A stretch of DNA of 64,000 nt. Source: Arthrobacter globiformis. GTDB lineage: Bacteria; Actinomycetota; Actinomycetes; Actinomycetales; Micrococcaceae. Of this stretch, positions 47,573 to 55,801 are shown piece after piece. Each line of letters begins with the position of its first letter. The stretch's first letter is position 1. The stretch spans positions 3,038,001-3,102,000 of the forward strand of contig NZ_JAUSXI010000001.1 in assembly GCF_030815865.1 (NCBI RefSeq), written 5' to 3'. Made by a program: the position numbers and the translations under genes. The notes under the pieces were generated by a model that saw nothing but the letters and a program-made list of their open reading frames with translations, was not told the DNA's origin and did not search any database.

Positions 47573-48829
47573 TCAGCGGGTGAAGGCGCTTTCGCCGGTG
47601 AGGGCGCGGCCGATGATGAGGGCATTGATGTCGTGGGTGCCTTCGTAGGAGTACACGGCTTCGGCGTCGGCGTGGAAGCGGGCGACGTCGGCGGCGAGCG
47701 TGATGCCGTTGCCGCCCACCACTTCCCGGGCCAGCGCGACGGTGTCGCGCATGAACAGGCTGGTCTGCATCTTGGCCAGGGCCGAGTCCTGGTCCCGGTA
47801 GATGCCCCTGGCCTGCTGTTCGGTCAGCCGGACCACGAGGGACAGGCTGGCCGTGATGTTGCCGAGCATCCGGGCGAGTTTTTCCTGGACCAGCTGGAAG
47901 GAGCCGAGCGGACGGCCGAACTGGGTGCGTTCGCTGACGTACCGGAGGGCCGACTCGAATGCCCCGGCCTGGATGCCGGTGGCGATCCACGCCACGTCCG
48001 AGCGCATGGCCCGGAGCATGGCGGCGACGTCGCGGAACGAGTTCACGTTGTGCAGCCGCATCGACTCCAGCACCCGCACGCCGTCGAGCGTGATGTGGGC
48101 GTTCTGCATCATGCGCAGCGAGGTCTTGCCGTGGATTTTCTCCAGCGTCACGCCGTCGGCCTTCCGGTCGACGAGGAACGCCTTGACCTGCCCGTTGGCC
48201 ACATCCCGGGCGAACACGGCGAGCACGTCCGCCGTGGCGGCGCCGCCGATCCAGCGCTTCGCGCCGTCCAGGACCCAAGCGTCGCCATCGCGGCGGGCAG
48301 TGGTTGAGAGGCCTCCGGCGATATCGGAACCGGAGTCCGGTTCGGTCAGCGAGAACACGCCCTTGAGCGAGAAATCGATAACGTTCGGCGTCCACTCGCG
48401 CTGCTGCTCCGGCGATGCGCCGATGCGGATGGCAGTGCGGAAGAGCCCGGCCTGGGCGGTGTACCAGGTGGCCAGCGAGGCATCGGTCCTGGCGAGTTCA
48501 AAGATCCGGAAGCCCTGGTAGATCCCGCGGGCGGGCCCCTCAGCCGTGAGCTGCGCGGGCTCCATCAGGTCCAGGTCGATCAGCGGGCGCGCCAGCTGCT
48601 CCGGGAACTCGCCGCGCTCCCAGTAGTCGGCGAGCAGCGGCTTCGCTTCCCGGTCCAGGAAACCCCGGAGCCGGCCGAGGACCCGCCGCTCGTCCTCGGT
48701 GAGGACGGCTTCGGCGTCGTACCAGTCCGCCGCAGAGTAGAGCCGGTCCTGGAGTGTTGTCCCGCCGTCCTGCGCCGCGCCGTCCTGTTTTGGGGCACCC
48801 ACAGCGGGTTCCACCGTCGTCGTTGTCAT
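47573..48829 (-). CDS. Acyl-CoA dehydrogenase, glutaryl-CoA dehydrogenase-like
   Basis: An FAD-dependent acyl-CoA dehydrogenase of 418 residues. FSLTEPDSGSDIAG is the FAD/substrate motif, RTQFGRPLGSFQLVQEKLA the second signature, and SYEGTHDINALIIGRALTG has the catalytic Glu in YEGT, the arrangement seen in glutaryl-CoA dehydrogenases. It would introduce the alpha,beta double bond, perhaps with decarboxylation. The start is ATG 48829, sharing ATGA with the amidohydrolase stop. An in-frame extension to 49093 is rejected. Confidence 0.88.
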   Translation of the reverse strand: MTTTTVEPAVGAPKQDGAAQDGGTTLQDRLYSAADWYDAEAVLTEDERRVLGRLRGFLDREAKPLLADYWERGEFPEQLARPLIDLDLMEPAQLTAEGPARGIYQGFRIFELARTDASLATWYTAQAGLFRTAIRIGASPEQQREWTPNVIDFSLKGVFSLTEPDSGSDIAGGLSTTARRDGDAWVLDGAKRWIGGAATADVLAVFARDVANGQVKAFLVDRKADGVTLEKIHGKTSLRMMQNAHITLDGVRVLESMRLHNVNSFRDVAAMLRAMRSDVAWIATGIQAGAFESALRYVSERTQFGRPLGSFQLVQEKLARMLGNITASLSLVVRLTEQQARGIYRDQDSALAKMQTSLFMRDTVALAREVVGGNGITLAADVARFHADAEAVYSYEGTHDINALIIGRALTGESAFTR

Positions 48830-49722
48830 TCTGGCCCCAGACCGAGAAGCCGGACGGCGTTGTGCTTGAGGATTTTCGGCCGCACCTCGTCCTTCAGCGG
48901 CAGGTCGGCGAAGGCACCCAACCATTTCTGGGGTGTGATCAGCGGGAAGTCGGTGCCGAAGAGGACTTTGTCCTGCAGGTAGGAGCCTGACGCCTTCACC
49001 AGCGACTCCGGGAAGTACTTGGGCGACCAGCCGGAGAGGTCGATGAACACGTTGACCTTGTGCGTGGCGATGGAGTTGGCCTCGTCCTGCCACGGCACCG
49101 AGGGGTGGGCCATGATGATCTGCAGCCCGGGGAAGTCCGCGGCAACGGCGTCCAGCAGCAGCGGGTTGGAGTAGGCGAGCTTGATCCCGTACCCACCGGG
49201 CAGGCCAGCGCCCATGCCGTTCTGTCCGGTGTGGAAAATGGCGGGCAGGCCGAGTTCCTGGAGCGTCTCCCAGAGGGGATAGAAGCGTTCGTTGGAGGGG
49301 TCGAAGCCCTGCAGGCTGGGGTGGAACTTGAATCCTCGGGCACCGAGTTCCACGGCCTGGTACTTGGCGCCGGCGATGGCGTCCTCGCCGGTGCGGGGGT
49401 CCACGCTGCCGAAGGGAATCAGGACGTCGTTGTTCCGGGCGGCGCCGGCGATGAGTTCCGGGATGCTGTTGGGCTCGTGCTTGAGCTGGGTCCGCGCGTC
49501 CACGGTGAAGACGACGGCGGCCATGTTCAGTTCGCGGTACACCTCGGCGATGCGGTCCAGGGACGGGGTGCGGTCCTCAGCCTTGAAGTACTTCGCCGAG
49601 GCCTCGGTCAGCGCATCTGGGAGGGAACCGTGGCCGCAGCTGTCCACTTCGAGGTGGACGTGCATGTCAATGGCGTCGATCCTGGCAGCGTCGATGCCCA
49701 GTTCGTAGCGGGTGGTGGCCAT
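48826..49722 (-). CDS. Amidohydrolase-2 family metal-dependent hydrolase/decarboxylase
   Basis: A 298-residue TIM-barrel metalloenzyme of the amidohydrolase 2 group, which includes ACMSD-like decarboxylases and C-C hydrolases. Metal ligands are visible as the HxH pair in AIDMHVHLE, His in RGFKFHPSL, His in IIMAHPS and Asp in LFGTDFPLI. In a beta-oxidation operon this points to hydrolytic C-C cleavage or decarboxylation of a ring or oxo acid. It begins at ATG 49722, one base after the SDR stop, and overlaps the dehydrogenase start. The reaction is inferred. Confidence 0.82.
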   Translation of the reverse strand: MATTRYELGIDAARIDAIDMHVHLEVDSCGHGSLPDALTEASAKYFKAEDRTPSLDRIAEVYRELNMAAVVFTVDARTQLKHEPNSIPELIAGAARNNDVLIPFGSVDPRTGEDAIAGAKYQAVELGARGFKFHPSLQGFDPSNERFYPLWETLQELGLPAIFHTGQNGMGAGLPGGYGIKLAYSNPLLLDAVAADFPGLQIIMAHPSVPWQDEANSIATHKVNVFIDLSGWSPKYFPESLVKASGSYLQDKVLFGTDFPLITPQKWLGAFADLPLKDEVRPKILKHNAVRLLGLGPE

Positions 49723-49723
49723 A

Positions 49724-50698
49724 TCAGCGCACCTGCGCCGGTTCGGGCTGGGCCGGTTCGGGTGTTGCGGGCCGGGATTCAGGCTGCAGCTCTGCCGGCA
49801 GCGGGCGGAACTCCTCGCCGTAACCCTGCAGCGTGTCGGAGTTGAAGAGGGTTGCGGCGTTCTCGCGCAGTGCCTCGTAGCTCCAGCCGCCGTCGCGGTA
49901 TTCGGTGGCGGATGCCGTCGGGTGCGTCCAGACCTGCAGGCGGTCCCCGCCGACGCCGATAGCCTGGCCGGTGATGCTGGCTGCCTCCTCGGAGGCGAGG
50001 AAGGCAATCAGGCCGGCGACGTCGTCGGCCGTTCCGAAGCCGAGGTCGTGGCGGAAGAAGGACGGCATAGCCTCACCGCGCTCGTCCGCCTCCACGGCCT
50101 TCTGGAAGTAGGGGACGGTCTTGGTCATGGCGGTGGCGGCCACCGGGATGACGGCGTTGGCGGTGACGCTGGCTTTCCTCATCTCCAGGGCCCAGGTGCG
50201 GACCATGCCGACGATGCCGGCCTTGGCTGCCGCATAGTTGGTCTGGCCGAAGTTGCCGCGCTGGCCGGTGGGGGAACCGATGGTGATGATGCGGCCGGCA
50301 ACGCCGTTTGCCTTGAAGTAGGCGAATGCCTCGCGGACGCAGGTGAAGGTGCCCCGGAGGTGGACGTTGATCACGGCGTCGAAATCCTCGTCGGTCATCT
50401 TCAGCAGGCTCTTGTCCCGCAGGATGCCGGCATTGGTGACCAGGATATCGAGGCGGCCGAAGGCGCTAACCGCTGCCTGGACCAGTTGCTGCGCAACTTC
50501 CGTGCTGCCGACGGGCGCGACGACGGCGGCCGCCTTCCCTCCGTCGGCCTCGATGGTCCTGACTGCTTCCGCTGCGACGTCGGCGTCAACGTCGTTGATG
50601 ACGACGACGGCACCCTGGCGGGCGAGTTCGCGGGCGTAGGCCAGGCCCAGACCGCGGCCGCTTCCCGTGACGATTGCTACTTTGCCTGAGAGGCTCAT
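49724..50698 (-). CDS. SDR oxidoreductase (3-hydroxyacyl-CoA dehydrogenase-like)
   Basis: A short-chain dehydrogenase of 324 residues, longer than the typical 250. The cofactor motif TGSGRGLGLAYA, the NAG motif (LVTNAGILRDKS) and catalytic Tyr/Lys in NYAAAKAGIVG are in place; the N-terminal domain resembles multifunctional-enzyme type 2 hydroxyacyl-CoA dehydrogenases. The C-terminal 70 residues are unusual and end in a Pro-rich tail, PATPEPAQPEPAQVR. It is the promoter-proximal gene of the catabolic operon, divergent from the MarR regulator. Confidence 0.87.
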   Translation of the reverse strand: MSLSGKVAIVTGSGRGLGLAYARELARQGAVVVINDVDADVAAEAVRTIEADGGKAAAVVAPVGSTEVAQQLVQAAVSAFGRLDILVTNAGILRDKSLLKMTDEDFDAVINVHLRGTFTCVREAFAYFKANGVAGRIITIGSPTGQRGNFGQTNYAAAKAGIVGMVRTWALEMRKASVTANAVIPVAATAMTKTVPYFQKAVEADERGEAMPSFFRHDLGFGTADDVAGLIAFLASEEAASITGQAIGVGGDRLQVWTHPTASATEYRDGGWSYEALRENAATLFNSDTLQGYGEEFRPLPAELQPESRPATPEPAQPEPAQVR

Positions 50699-50782
50699 TG
50701 CTGCTCCTTTGATAGCGGACCGTGCATCCTGCGCTCCGGCATGGGATGCTGTTCTGTATCCATGAAAATCTGGATAGTTGAA

Positions 50783-50801
50783 AAAGTCAATGATTGTTTT
50801 T
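50783..50801. promoter_or_regulatory. Candidate MarR operator in the divergent promoter region
   Basis: AAA-GT-CAAT-G-ATTG-TT-TTT (50783-50801) has CAAT/ATTG inner arms and AAA/TTT outer arms around a central G. It lies between the SDR start (50698) and the MarR ATG (50820), a fitting site for repression of both genes. Confidence 0.45.
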
Positions 50802-50819
50802 GATCACTATTGGAGGGTC

Positions 50820-51299
50820 ATGACTGAGACCGGGACGGGGCAGCTCGCCCCAGCGGCGGACAAGCTGGTTCCTGCCTCCATCAGCAGCGATGCAGGCTTC
50901 CTCCTGGCCAAGCTCCACACCGTCGGATCGGTGGTTAACAATCGGGCGCTGGAGGCGTTCGACCTCAAGGAGCGCTCGTACTCCGTGCTGGCGCTGGCCG
51001 CGAGTGGTCTTGAACCGAGCCAGCGCGAGATGGCTGATTTCCTCAGCCTGGACCCGAGCCAGATCGTCTCCCTGGTGGATGACCTGGAGAAGCGGGGCCT
51101 GGTACTGAGGGCGCCCGGCAAGCAGGACCGGCGGGCCAAGATTGTCACGGCAACGGCCGACGGGCAGCGGCTGTTTAGCGCGGCCACCAAAGCGACCCGC
51201 CGGGCCGAGTCGGAGGCGCTGGACCGGCTGAACCGGGAGGAAGTGGCCGAGCTGAAACGCCTGCTCCGCAAGGCCCTGTGGGCAGGCTTGGACGGTTAG
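50820..51299 (+). CDS. MarR-family transcriptional regulator
   Basis: A winged-helix regulator of 159 residues. SQREMADFLSLDPSQIVSLV is the recognition helix-turn-helix and LVLRAPGKQDRRAKIVTAT is the wing. ATG 50820 has GGAGGG immediately upstream; an in-frame start at 50778 is less likely. It is divergent from the six-gene operon, and a dyad lies between them, so it probably represses the operon and itself until an acyl-CoA or acid ligand binds. Confidence 0.9.
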   Translation: MTETGTGQLAPAADKLVPASISSDAGFLLAKLHTVGSVVNNRALEAFDLKERSYSVLALAASGLEPSQREMADFLSLDPSQIVSLVDDLEKRGLVLRAPGKQDRRAKIVTATADGQRLFSAATKATRRAESEALDRLNREEVAELKRLLRKALWAGLDG

Positions 51300-51321
51300 G
51301 GGAGCAGGCGTTCACAGGCGC

Positions 51322-52761
51322 TTAGTGGGCTGGCGTCCAGGTCCGGTCGTTGATGAATTCGTCGGGGCGGAACTCGACGAAGTTGGCGCCGTCCAGCTTC
51401 AGGGACGTTGCGGCGCGCTGCAGGTTGGCGGCTGTGGCCACGGAGCCCCAGTTGCCGGTTTGGAGCCGCTGGTCCATCGCGTCGATGGCGGCGATATTCT
51501 CCGCCACTGTGAAGTTGCAGTGCCCTGCGCGGTTGACAAAGGCCTGGCGGAACAGGGAGTTCTTGCCCGCCTGGTGAACAGTTTCTGCGTACTCTTCCTG
51601 GTATTCGACCGGGGCCAGGAGATCCACTGTGGTGTGGGTGGCCAGCAGCGGCACCTGAAGCTCGCCGATGGGCGTGGAGGTCTTGAGCATCCACTGGAGG
51701 CCCTGGTTGCTGGGCTCGATGTGGGCATTGGCAGTGAGCGTGGAGAGGTCCCCGTTCAGGCTCAGGCCGCCCTTGGCGTACATGTACTCCACCAGTTGGC
51801 GCTGGGCCGAGGACTGCAGGACCTTAGAGTAGTCGACGCCGGCGGTCCAGCCGCTGTCCCCGCCCGCGGCGTTGACAATCGTGTGGCGCCGCTCGATCAC
51901 CGTCGGGAGCGTGTCCAGGACCAGCTTCGCCTGGGCGGCCGCCAGCGCCTCCGGGTTGTCCGCGTCAACCCCGTCGAGTTCGGTCGGGGTGTTCAGCAGC
52001 GCGGCCACGAGGGCCAGCCTCCCGCGGCCTTCCGCTGATGTGGTGGCCTGCTGCAGGGCTGCCTTCAGTGCGGCAATGGTTTCGGTGGCCTCCGCCTGCG
52101 TGGTGAAGCCGGTGAGGCGGACGTTCTGCCCGGGAAGGAGCAGTTCCGCCGCCGCATAGGCCGCATCGAGCTGGTAGTTGTTGAGGGAGACACCGCCGCC
52201 CACCAGGCCGCAGGTGCTGACCGCGCCGTCGATGCCGGAGTCCGGGATTTCAGCCATCATGCTCGTCACGAGACCTCCCATGGACCGTCCGACGGCGATG
52301 ACCCGGCTTGCCGTGCCGAAGCGGTCGTGGAAGGCTGCCAAGGTGCCGAGTTGGTCCTGCGCTGCGGTTCCGAGGGCCCAGCCGGTGGTGGCGTAGGACG
52401 AGGAAGCGACGGCGTACCCGCGGGCCACAAGCGCGCTGGCCGTGGGGGCGAATCCGCTGTCCCAGGCGGGATTGGCCGGTCCGGCACGGAAGCCGTGGGC
52501 GAAGAGGACCAGCTTTCCGTTCCAAGCAGCAGGCACCTCGGTGCGCCATGCAGCCCCATCGGCGAGGGTGCCGGTGGCAACCGTCGGCGCGGTTGATGCC
52601 GCCGGAGCGGCTGCCGCCGGAGCCGCTGCGGCCGGGGCTGGAGCGTCTGAGGCAGGCTGGGCGGCGAGGGCCGCAGGTGATGCGGCGGCCGTGGCTAATA
52701 TGGCTGCAAGGGCTGACGTTGAAGCAATCATGCGGCAGCTTTGGCGCAGTGTACGGGTCAT
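51322..52761 (-). CDS. Secreted alpha/beta hydrolase
   Basis: An exported alpha/beta-hydrolase of 479 residues. A Sec signal peptide covers about residues 1-33 (cleavage after AALAA), followed by an Ala/Pro-rich linker (about 34-60). The nucleophile elbow is VGRSMGG and the likely catalytic His is in NRAGHCNFT. The fold resembles secreted esterase/peptidase-like proteins of Actinobacteria; the substrate is unknown. ATG 52761; MIAST eleven codons later is an alternative start. It converges on the MarR gene with a 22-base gap. Confidence 0.8.
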   Translation of the reverse strand: MTRTLRQSCRMIASTSALAAILATAAASPAALAAQPASDAPAPAAAAPAAAAPAASTAPTVATGTLADGAAWRTEVPAAWNGKLVLFAHGFRAGPANPAWDSGFAPTASALVARGYAVASSSYATTGWALGTAAQDQLGTLAAFHDRFGTASRVIAVGRSMGGLVTSMMAEIPDSGIDGAVSTCGLVGGGVSLNNYQLDAAYAAAELLLPGQNVRLTGFTTQAEATETIAALKAALQQATTSAEGRGRLALVAALLNTPTELDGVDADNPEALAAAQAKLVLDTLPTVIERRHTIVNAAGGDSGWTAGVDYSKVLQSSAQRQLVEYMYAKGGLSLNGDLSTLTANAHIEPSNQGLQWMLKTSTPIGELQVPLLATHTTVDLLAPVEYQEEYAETVHQAGKNSLFRQAFVNRAGHCNFTVAENIAAIDAMDQRLQTGNWGSVATAANLQRAATSLKLDGANFVEFRPDEFINDRTWTPAH

Positions 52762-53007
52762 TCGGGTAACCTCAGTCAGTCGAAGAAACTTGAAGGGGAC
52801 AACTAATGTTTATTTGAACGATTGAAGTTGTCAACGGTTTATCTTCCACTGGCTGCTCGCGTGACCCGCGGCCTGGCGACCGGCTGCACGTGGGTCCGGC
52901 CCGGTGGCTAGCCGGCGTCGATGACTTGTAGCCGCCCTGCAGCGGCCGTCGCTTCGGCCCCAGACTAGCCAATCGAGTGGCGCTGAGTTCCCGTCAAAGT
53001 CGGTTCG

Positions 53008-53637
53008 TCATATTTCACAGGCATGCCAGCCCTGCGGGGTGGTCCGGACGGCGATTATTGCTGCGTGCGGCCGATTTTCCGGTTCAGCGCGGACGTGGAC
53101 TTCTTGAACTTCAAAGCCTGCGGTGACCAGGTGCTGACTCATGGCGTCCACCGACCAGTAGTACGCGGTCGCGACCGCGTGCGGGAACGGTTCGCCGGCG
53201 GACCCCTCGAAGAATCCGAGAAGTATGCTGCCTCCTGGGCTGATGCAGCGGGCAAACTCGCTAAGCACCACTGGCAATTCGGCCGGCTCGAAATGGATCA
53301 ACGAATACCAAGCGAGGATGCCGGCCAGATGTCCGTCCGGAACTCCCAACGCTCGGAGCGTCGCCACTCGAAACTGTGGCGCCGCAAATCGCCGTCGCGC
53401 CTCTTCAATAAAGAGGGGAACCAGATCGATCCCCTCAACCTCAATGCCGTGGTTCGCGAGAAATGCCGTCCAGTGCCCTGGACCGCAGCCTGCATCGATG
53501 GCCGGACCGCTCAGTGATTGTGCCCAGTGCGACATAAGCCGCTGATCCGACCCATGGGCCTTCTCGGCAGATCCAAACAGCGCCGTGTACTTCGCCGCCC
53601 GAGCGGCATAGGCGTCCTGAACCTGCATGTCCGTCAT
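53008..53637 (-). CDS. Class I SAM-dependent methyltransferase
   Basis: A 209-residue Rossmann-fold methyltransferase. AIDAGCGPGHWTAFLA is the SAM-binding motif I, EVEGIDLVP follows in beta strand 2, and ILAWYSLIHF is the motif IV region. The substrate is not identifiable. It seems to follow a small leftward reading-frame remnant by an ATGA overlap at 53634-53637. Upstream is the divergent proline iminopeptidase gene. Confidence 0.83.
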   Translation of the reverse strand: MTDMQVQDAYAARAAKYTALFGSAEKAHGSDQRLMSHWAQSLSGPAIDAGCGPGHWTAFLANHGIEVEGIDLVPLFIEEARRRFAAPQFRVATLRALGVPDGHLAGILAWYSLIHFEPAELPVVLSEFARCISPGGSILLGFFEGSAGEPFPHAVATAYYWSVDAMSQHLVTAGFEVQEVHVRAEPENRPHAAIIAVRTTPQGWHACEI

Positions 53638-53744
53638 CGTGCGAGCCTACCGACCCCGGTGAAGGCGTTCACGACGGCGTCGCTGACGTACTTCTTGCCC
53701 GCAGCCCAGCCAGGGCGCTGCGTCGGCTGCCGCTTTGGAGTCAC
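53634..53744 (-). other. Possible gene remnant before the methyltransferase gene
   Basis: A 36-codon stretch from GTG 53744 ends in TGA exactly overlapping the methyltransferase ATG. Its end (GKKYVSDAVVNAFTGVGRLA) looks protein-like, and the frame stays open upstream to a TAA before about 53800, with no good start. It may be the 3' remnant of a deleted gene, or chance in high GC. Low confidence. The rest of 53638-53920 shows nothing recognisable. Confidence 0.2.
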
Positions 53745-53920
53745 CGGTGGCCAGCAGCCACGCGAGCGGGCGAGCCGCTGCAGTCCGGTGCGTTACAGTC
53801 GCGCGTTCCTCCGGCCTAGCAGCGCTATGGCCGTCAAGCCTCATCGGTTCCCCCAAAATCCCAAACTGACGCTTTCACCGACCCTACCCCTGCCACGGTC
53901 CATCTCGTAGCCTTTGTTGA

Positions 53921-54892
53921 ATGACTGGGGAGAATGCCGGCCGGGTTAAAGTCAGCGGAGCGGAAGTCTATTGGGAGACCTCGGGGAACCCCGCGGGGAT
54001 TCCCGTGCTGTTCCTCCACGGCGGCCCCGGCGCTTCTCCCGGCCAGGGCTACCGGACTCGCCATGATGCTTCAAGATTTTGGACCGTCGGGTTGCATCAG
54101 CGCGGCTGTGGGAGGAGCACGCCGGCCGTTCAGGACGACCTGAGCTCCTTGTCCGCAAACACCACCCAAACCTTGATCGAGGACATCGAAGCCGTGCGAA
54201 AGTATCTCGGTATAGGGAAGTGGATTGTCACAGGCGTGTCGTGGGGTAGCACGCTCGCTCTGGCATATGCCCTTGAGCACCGGGACCGCGTGCACGGGCT
54301 CGCCCTGATGGCGGTAACCACCACGAGCCGCGGCGAGGTCCAGTGGATCACCGAGGGCGTGGGGGGCATCTTCCCGGAAGCGTGGGAGGAGTTCTCGAGC
54401 GCAGCCGAATGCAGGCCTGGGGAACGGGTGGTGGATGCGTACGTGCGTCGCCTCGCCGGCGTTAATCGGGGCGACGCCGAGGCGGCAGCCCGTGCATGGG
54501 ACTGTTGGGAATCGACGCACATCTCGCTGGATCCGCTGTGGCGGCCCGGCGCAATGTTCGACGACGACCGCGAGCGCATGACGTTCGCCATTCTCGTCAC
54601 CCACTACTGGTCCCACGACGGCTTCCTTACTGGCGGGCAGGCCATCATGGAAAGGGTCCACCAACTCAACGGAATTCCCGGCTACCTCATCCACGGCCGC
54701 AGAGACGTGAGTGGCCCTGTCATCACGCCCTGGAAGCTTCATCAGCGCTGGGAGGACAGCCGTCTCATCGTCATCGAGAACGAAGGGCATGGCGGCCCTG
54801 AATCAATGGCCGCGCTTGTCGCGGCGGTTGAAAAAATTGCAGCTGGTCTGCCCGAACGGACTGAAAGCACGCAACAGGAACGGACATTGTGA
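53921..54892 (+). CDS. pip: Proline iminopeptidase (alpha/beta hydrolase)
   Basis: Removes N-terminal proline from peptides; 323 residues. The HGGPGA motif (oxyanion hole region), the nucleophile elbow GVSWGS, and IHGRRDV with EGHGG for the acid and His are all visible and typical of the S33 proline iminopeptidase family. ATG at 53921. Followed 62 bases later by a small hypothetical gene in the same direction. Confidence 0.9.
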   Translation: MTGENAGRVKVSGAEVYWETSGNPAGIPVLFLHGGPGASPGQGYRTRHDASRFWTVGLHQRGCGRSTPAVQDDLSSLSANTTQTLIEDIEAVRKYLGIGKWIVTGVSWGSTLALAYALEHRDRVHGLALMAVTTTSRGEVQWITEGVGGIFPEAWEEFSSAAECRPGERVVDAYVRRLAGVNRGDAEAAARAWDCWESTHISLDPLWRPGAMFDDDRERMTFAILVTHYWSHDGFLTGGQAIMERVHQLNGIPGYLIHGRRDVSGPVITPWKLHQRWEDSRLIVIENEGHGGPESMAALVAAVEKIAAGLPERTESTQQERTL

Positions 54893-54954
54893 TTTAGGCT
54901 TACTCCACATCTCGCGTCTGCCCGTCGCGAGTTGAATAAAGAGAGGCAGAGCCA

Positions 54955-55260
54955 ATGCAGCCCGACCTTGGCCAGCGCGCCGCGAACGAGCACGCCGACG
55001 TAGCCCGGTCCCTTCTTTCCGCCGCCGAGCAAGCACTATCAGGTGCCGATGTCGACGCCGAACTGCAGATCAGGCTGGCCCAGGCCCACGCCACCCTTGC
55101 CCTCGCACTGGAAACGCGCGCGGCGGCCTATGACACCCGGACTGCCGCGTACGTCGCATATCTGGCCACGCTGAAATCGGACGGCCGTTCGGACAACAAG
55201 CAGCACGCCGCCGTCGTCGCGAAGCTTGTCCGCGACCGCCTCGGCTTCGAATCCGAATAG
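54955..55260 (+). CDS. Hypothetical protein, alpha-helical
   Basis: A 101-residue Ala-rich protein that I do not recognise. The sequence is predicted mostly helical, with QIRLAQAHATLALALETRAA suggesting an amphipathic helix; it has no signal peptide or transmembrane helix. AGAGAGG precedes the ATG by a good spacing. It lies after pip and converges on the RDD gene. Function unknown. Confidence 0.65.
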   Translation: MQPDLGQRAANEHADVARSLLSAAEQALSGADVDAELQIRLAQAHATLALALETRAAAYDTRTAAYVAYLATLKSDGRSDNKQHAAVVAKLVRDRLGFESE

Positions 55261-55285
55261 GAGGCGGGTTGTCCGCGACGGGCCG

Positions 55286-55735
55286 TCAGCTCCAACGCTC
55301 CCAGTAGTCGTCGGCGGCCTGCAGGAAGCGGCGCCGTCGGATCTGTTCGCCGAGCAGCGGATAGCCGTCGGCCCTTCCCAGCGGGCCTGAAGCATCGGAT
55401 GCGGGAACAAAGCTGATCGCAACCAGTGCAGCCATCGCAGGAACGGAACCGAGGTTGAAAGCGGCAAGGGCCAAGCCATACTTCCGCCCCGGTGCCTGCC
55501 GGAGCCGGGTCCGCAGTCGGAAGCCGCCCAGGTACGTCCCGAGGGTCGTGCCGCGGGAATAAAGCGCCCAGTTCACTGCCCAAGACACGAGCACGAAGGT
55601 AACCGCAATCAGTACCTGGTGTCCGGGCGCAAGAAAGTAAATGGCGGCTGCCGGCCCCCAGACAAGAACCGAATCGGTAAGGAGTGCGAAAAGCAGCGAA
55701 GGCCAATTCACTGGTGAGGCCTCCGGATCGTCCAT
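55286..55735 (-). CDS. RDD family membrane protein
   Basis: A 149-residue membrane protein with about three transmembrane helices. TTLGTYLGGFRLRTR is the RDD-type sequence between the helices, though the motif is imperfect. RDD proteins are uncharacterised membrane proteins, some proposed as transporters or anchors. It follows the SDR gene by 66 bases in the same direction. Assignment moderate. Confidence 0.65.
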   Translation of the reverse strand: MDDPEASPVNWPSLLFALLTDSVLVWGPAAAIYFLAPGHQVLIAVTFVLVSWAVNWALYSRGTTLGTYLGGFRLRTRLRQAPGRKYGLALAAFNLGSVPAMAALVAISFVPASDASGPLGRADGYPLLGEQIRRRRFLQAADDYWERWS

Positions 55736-55801
55736 CCGGCGATTCTTCCATACGGGGCCGGCAGCAGGGCTGGCCGGCGCCGCCGGGGCCGTGTCGGTCG
55801 G

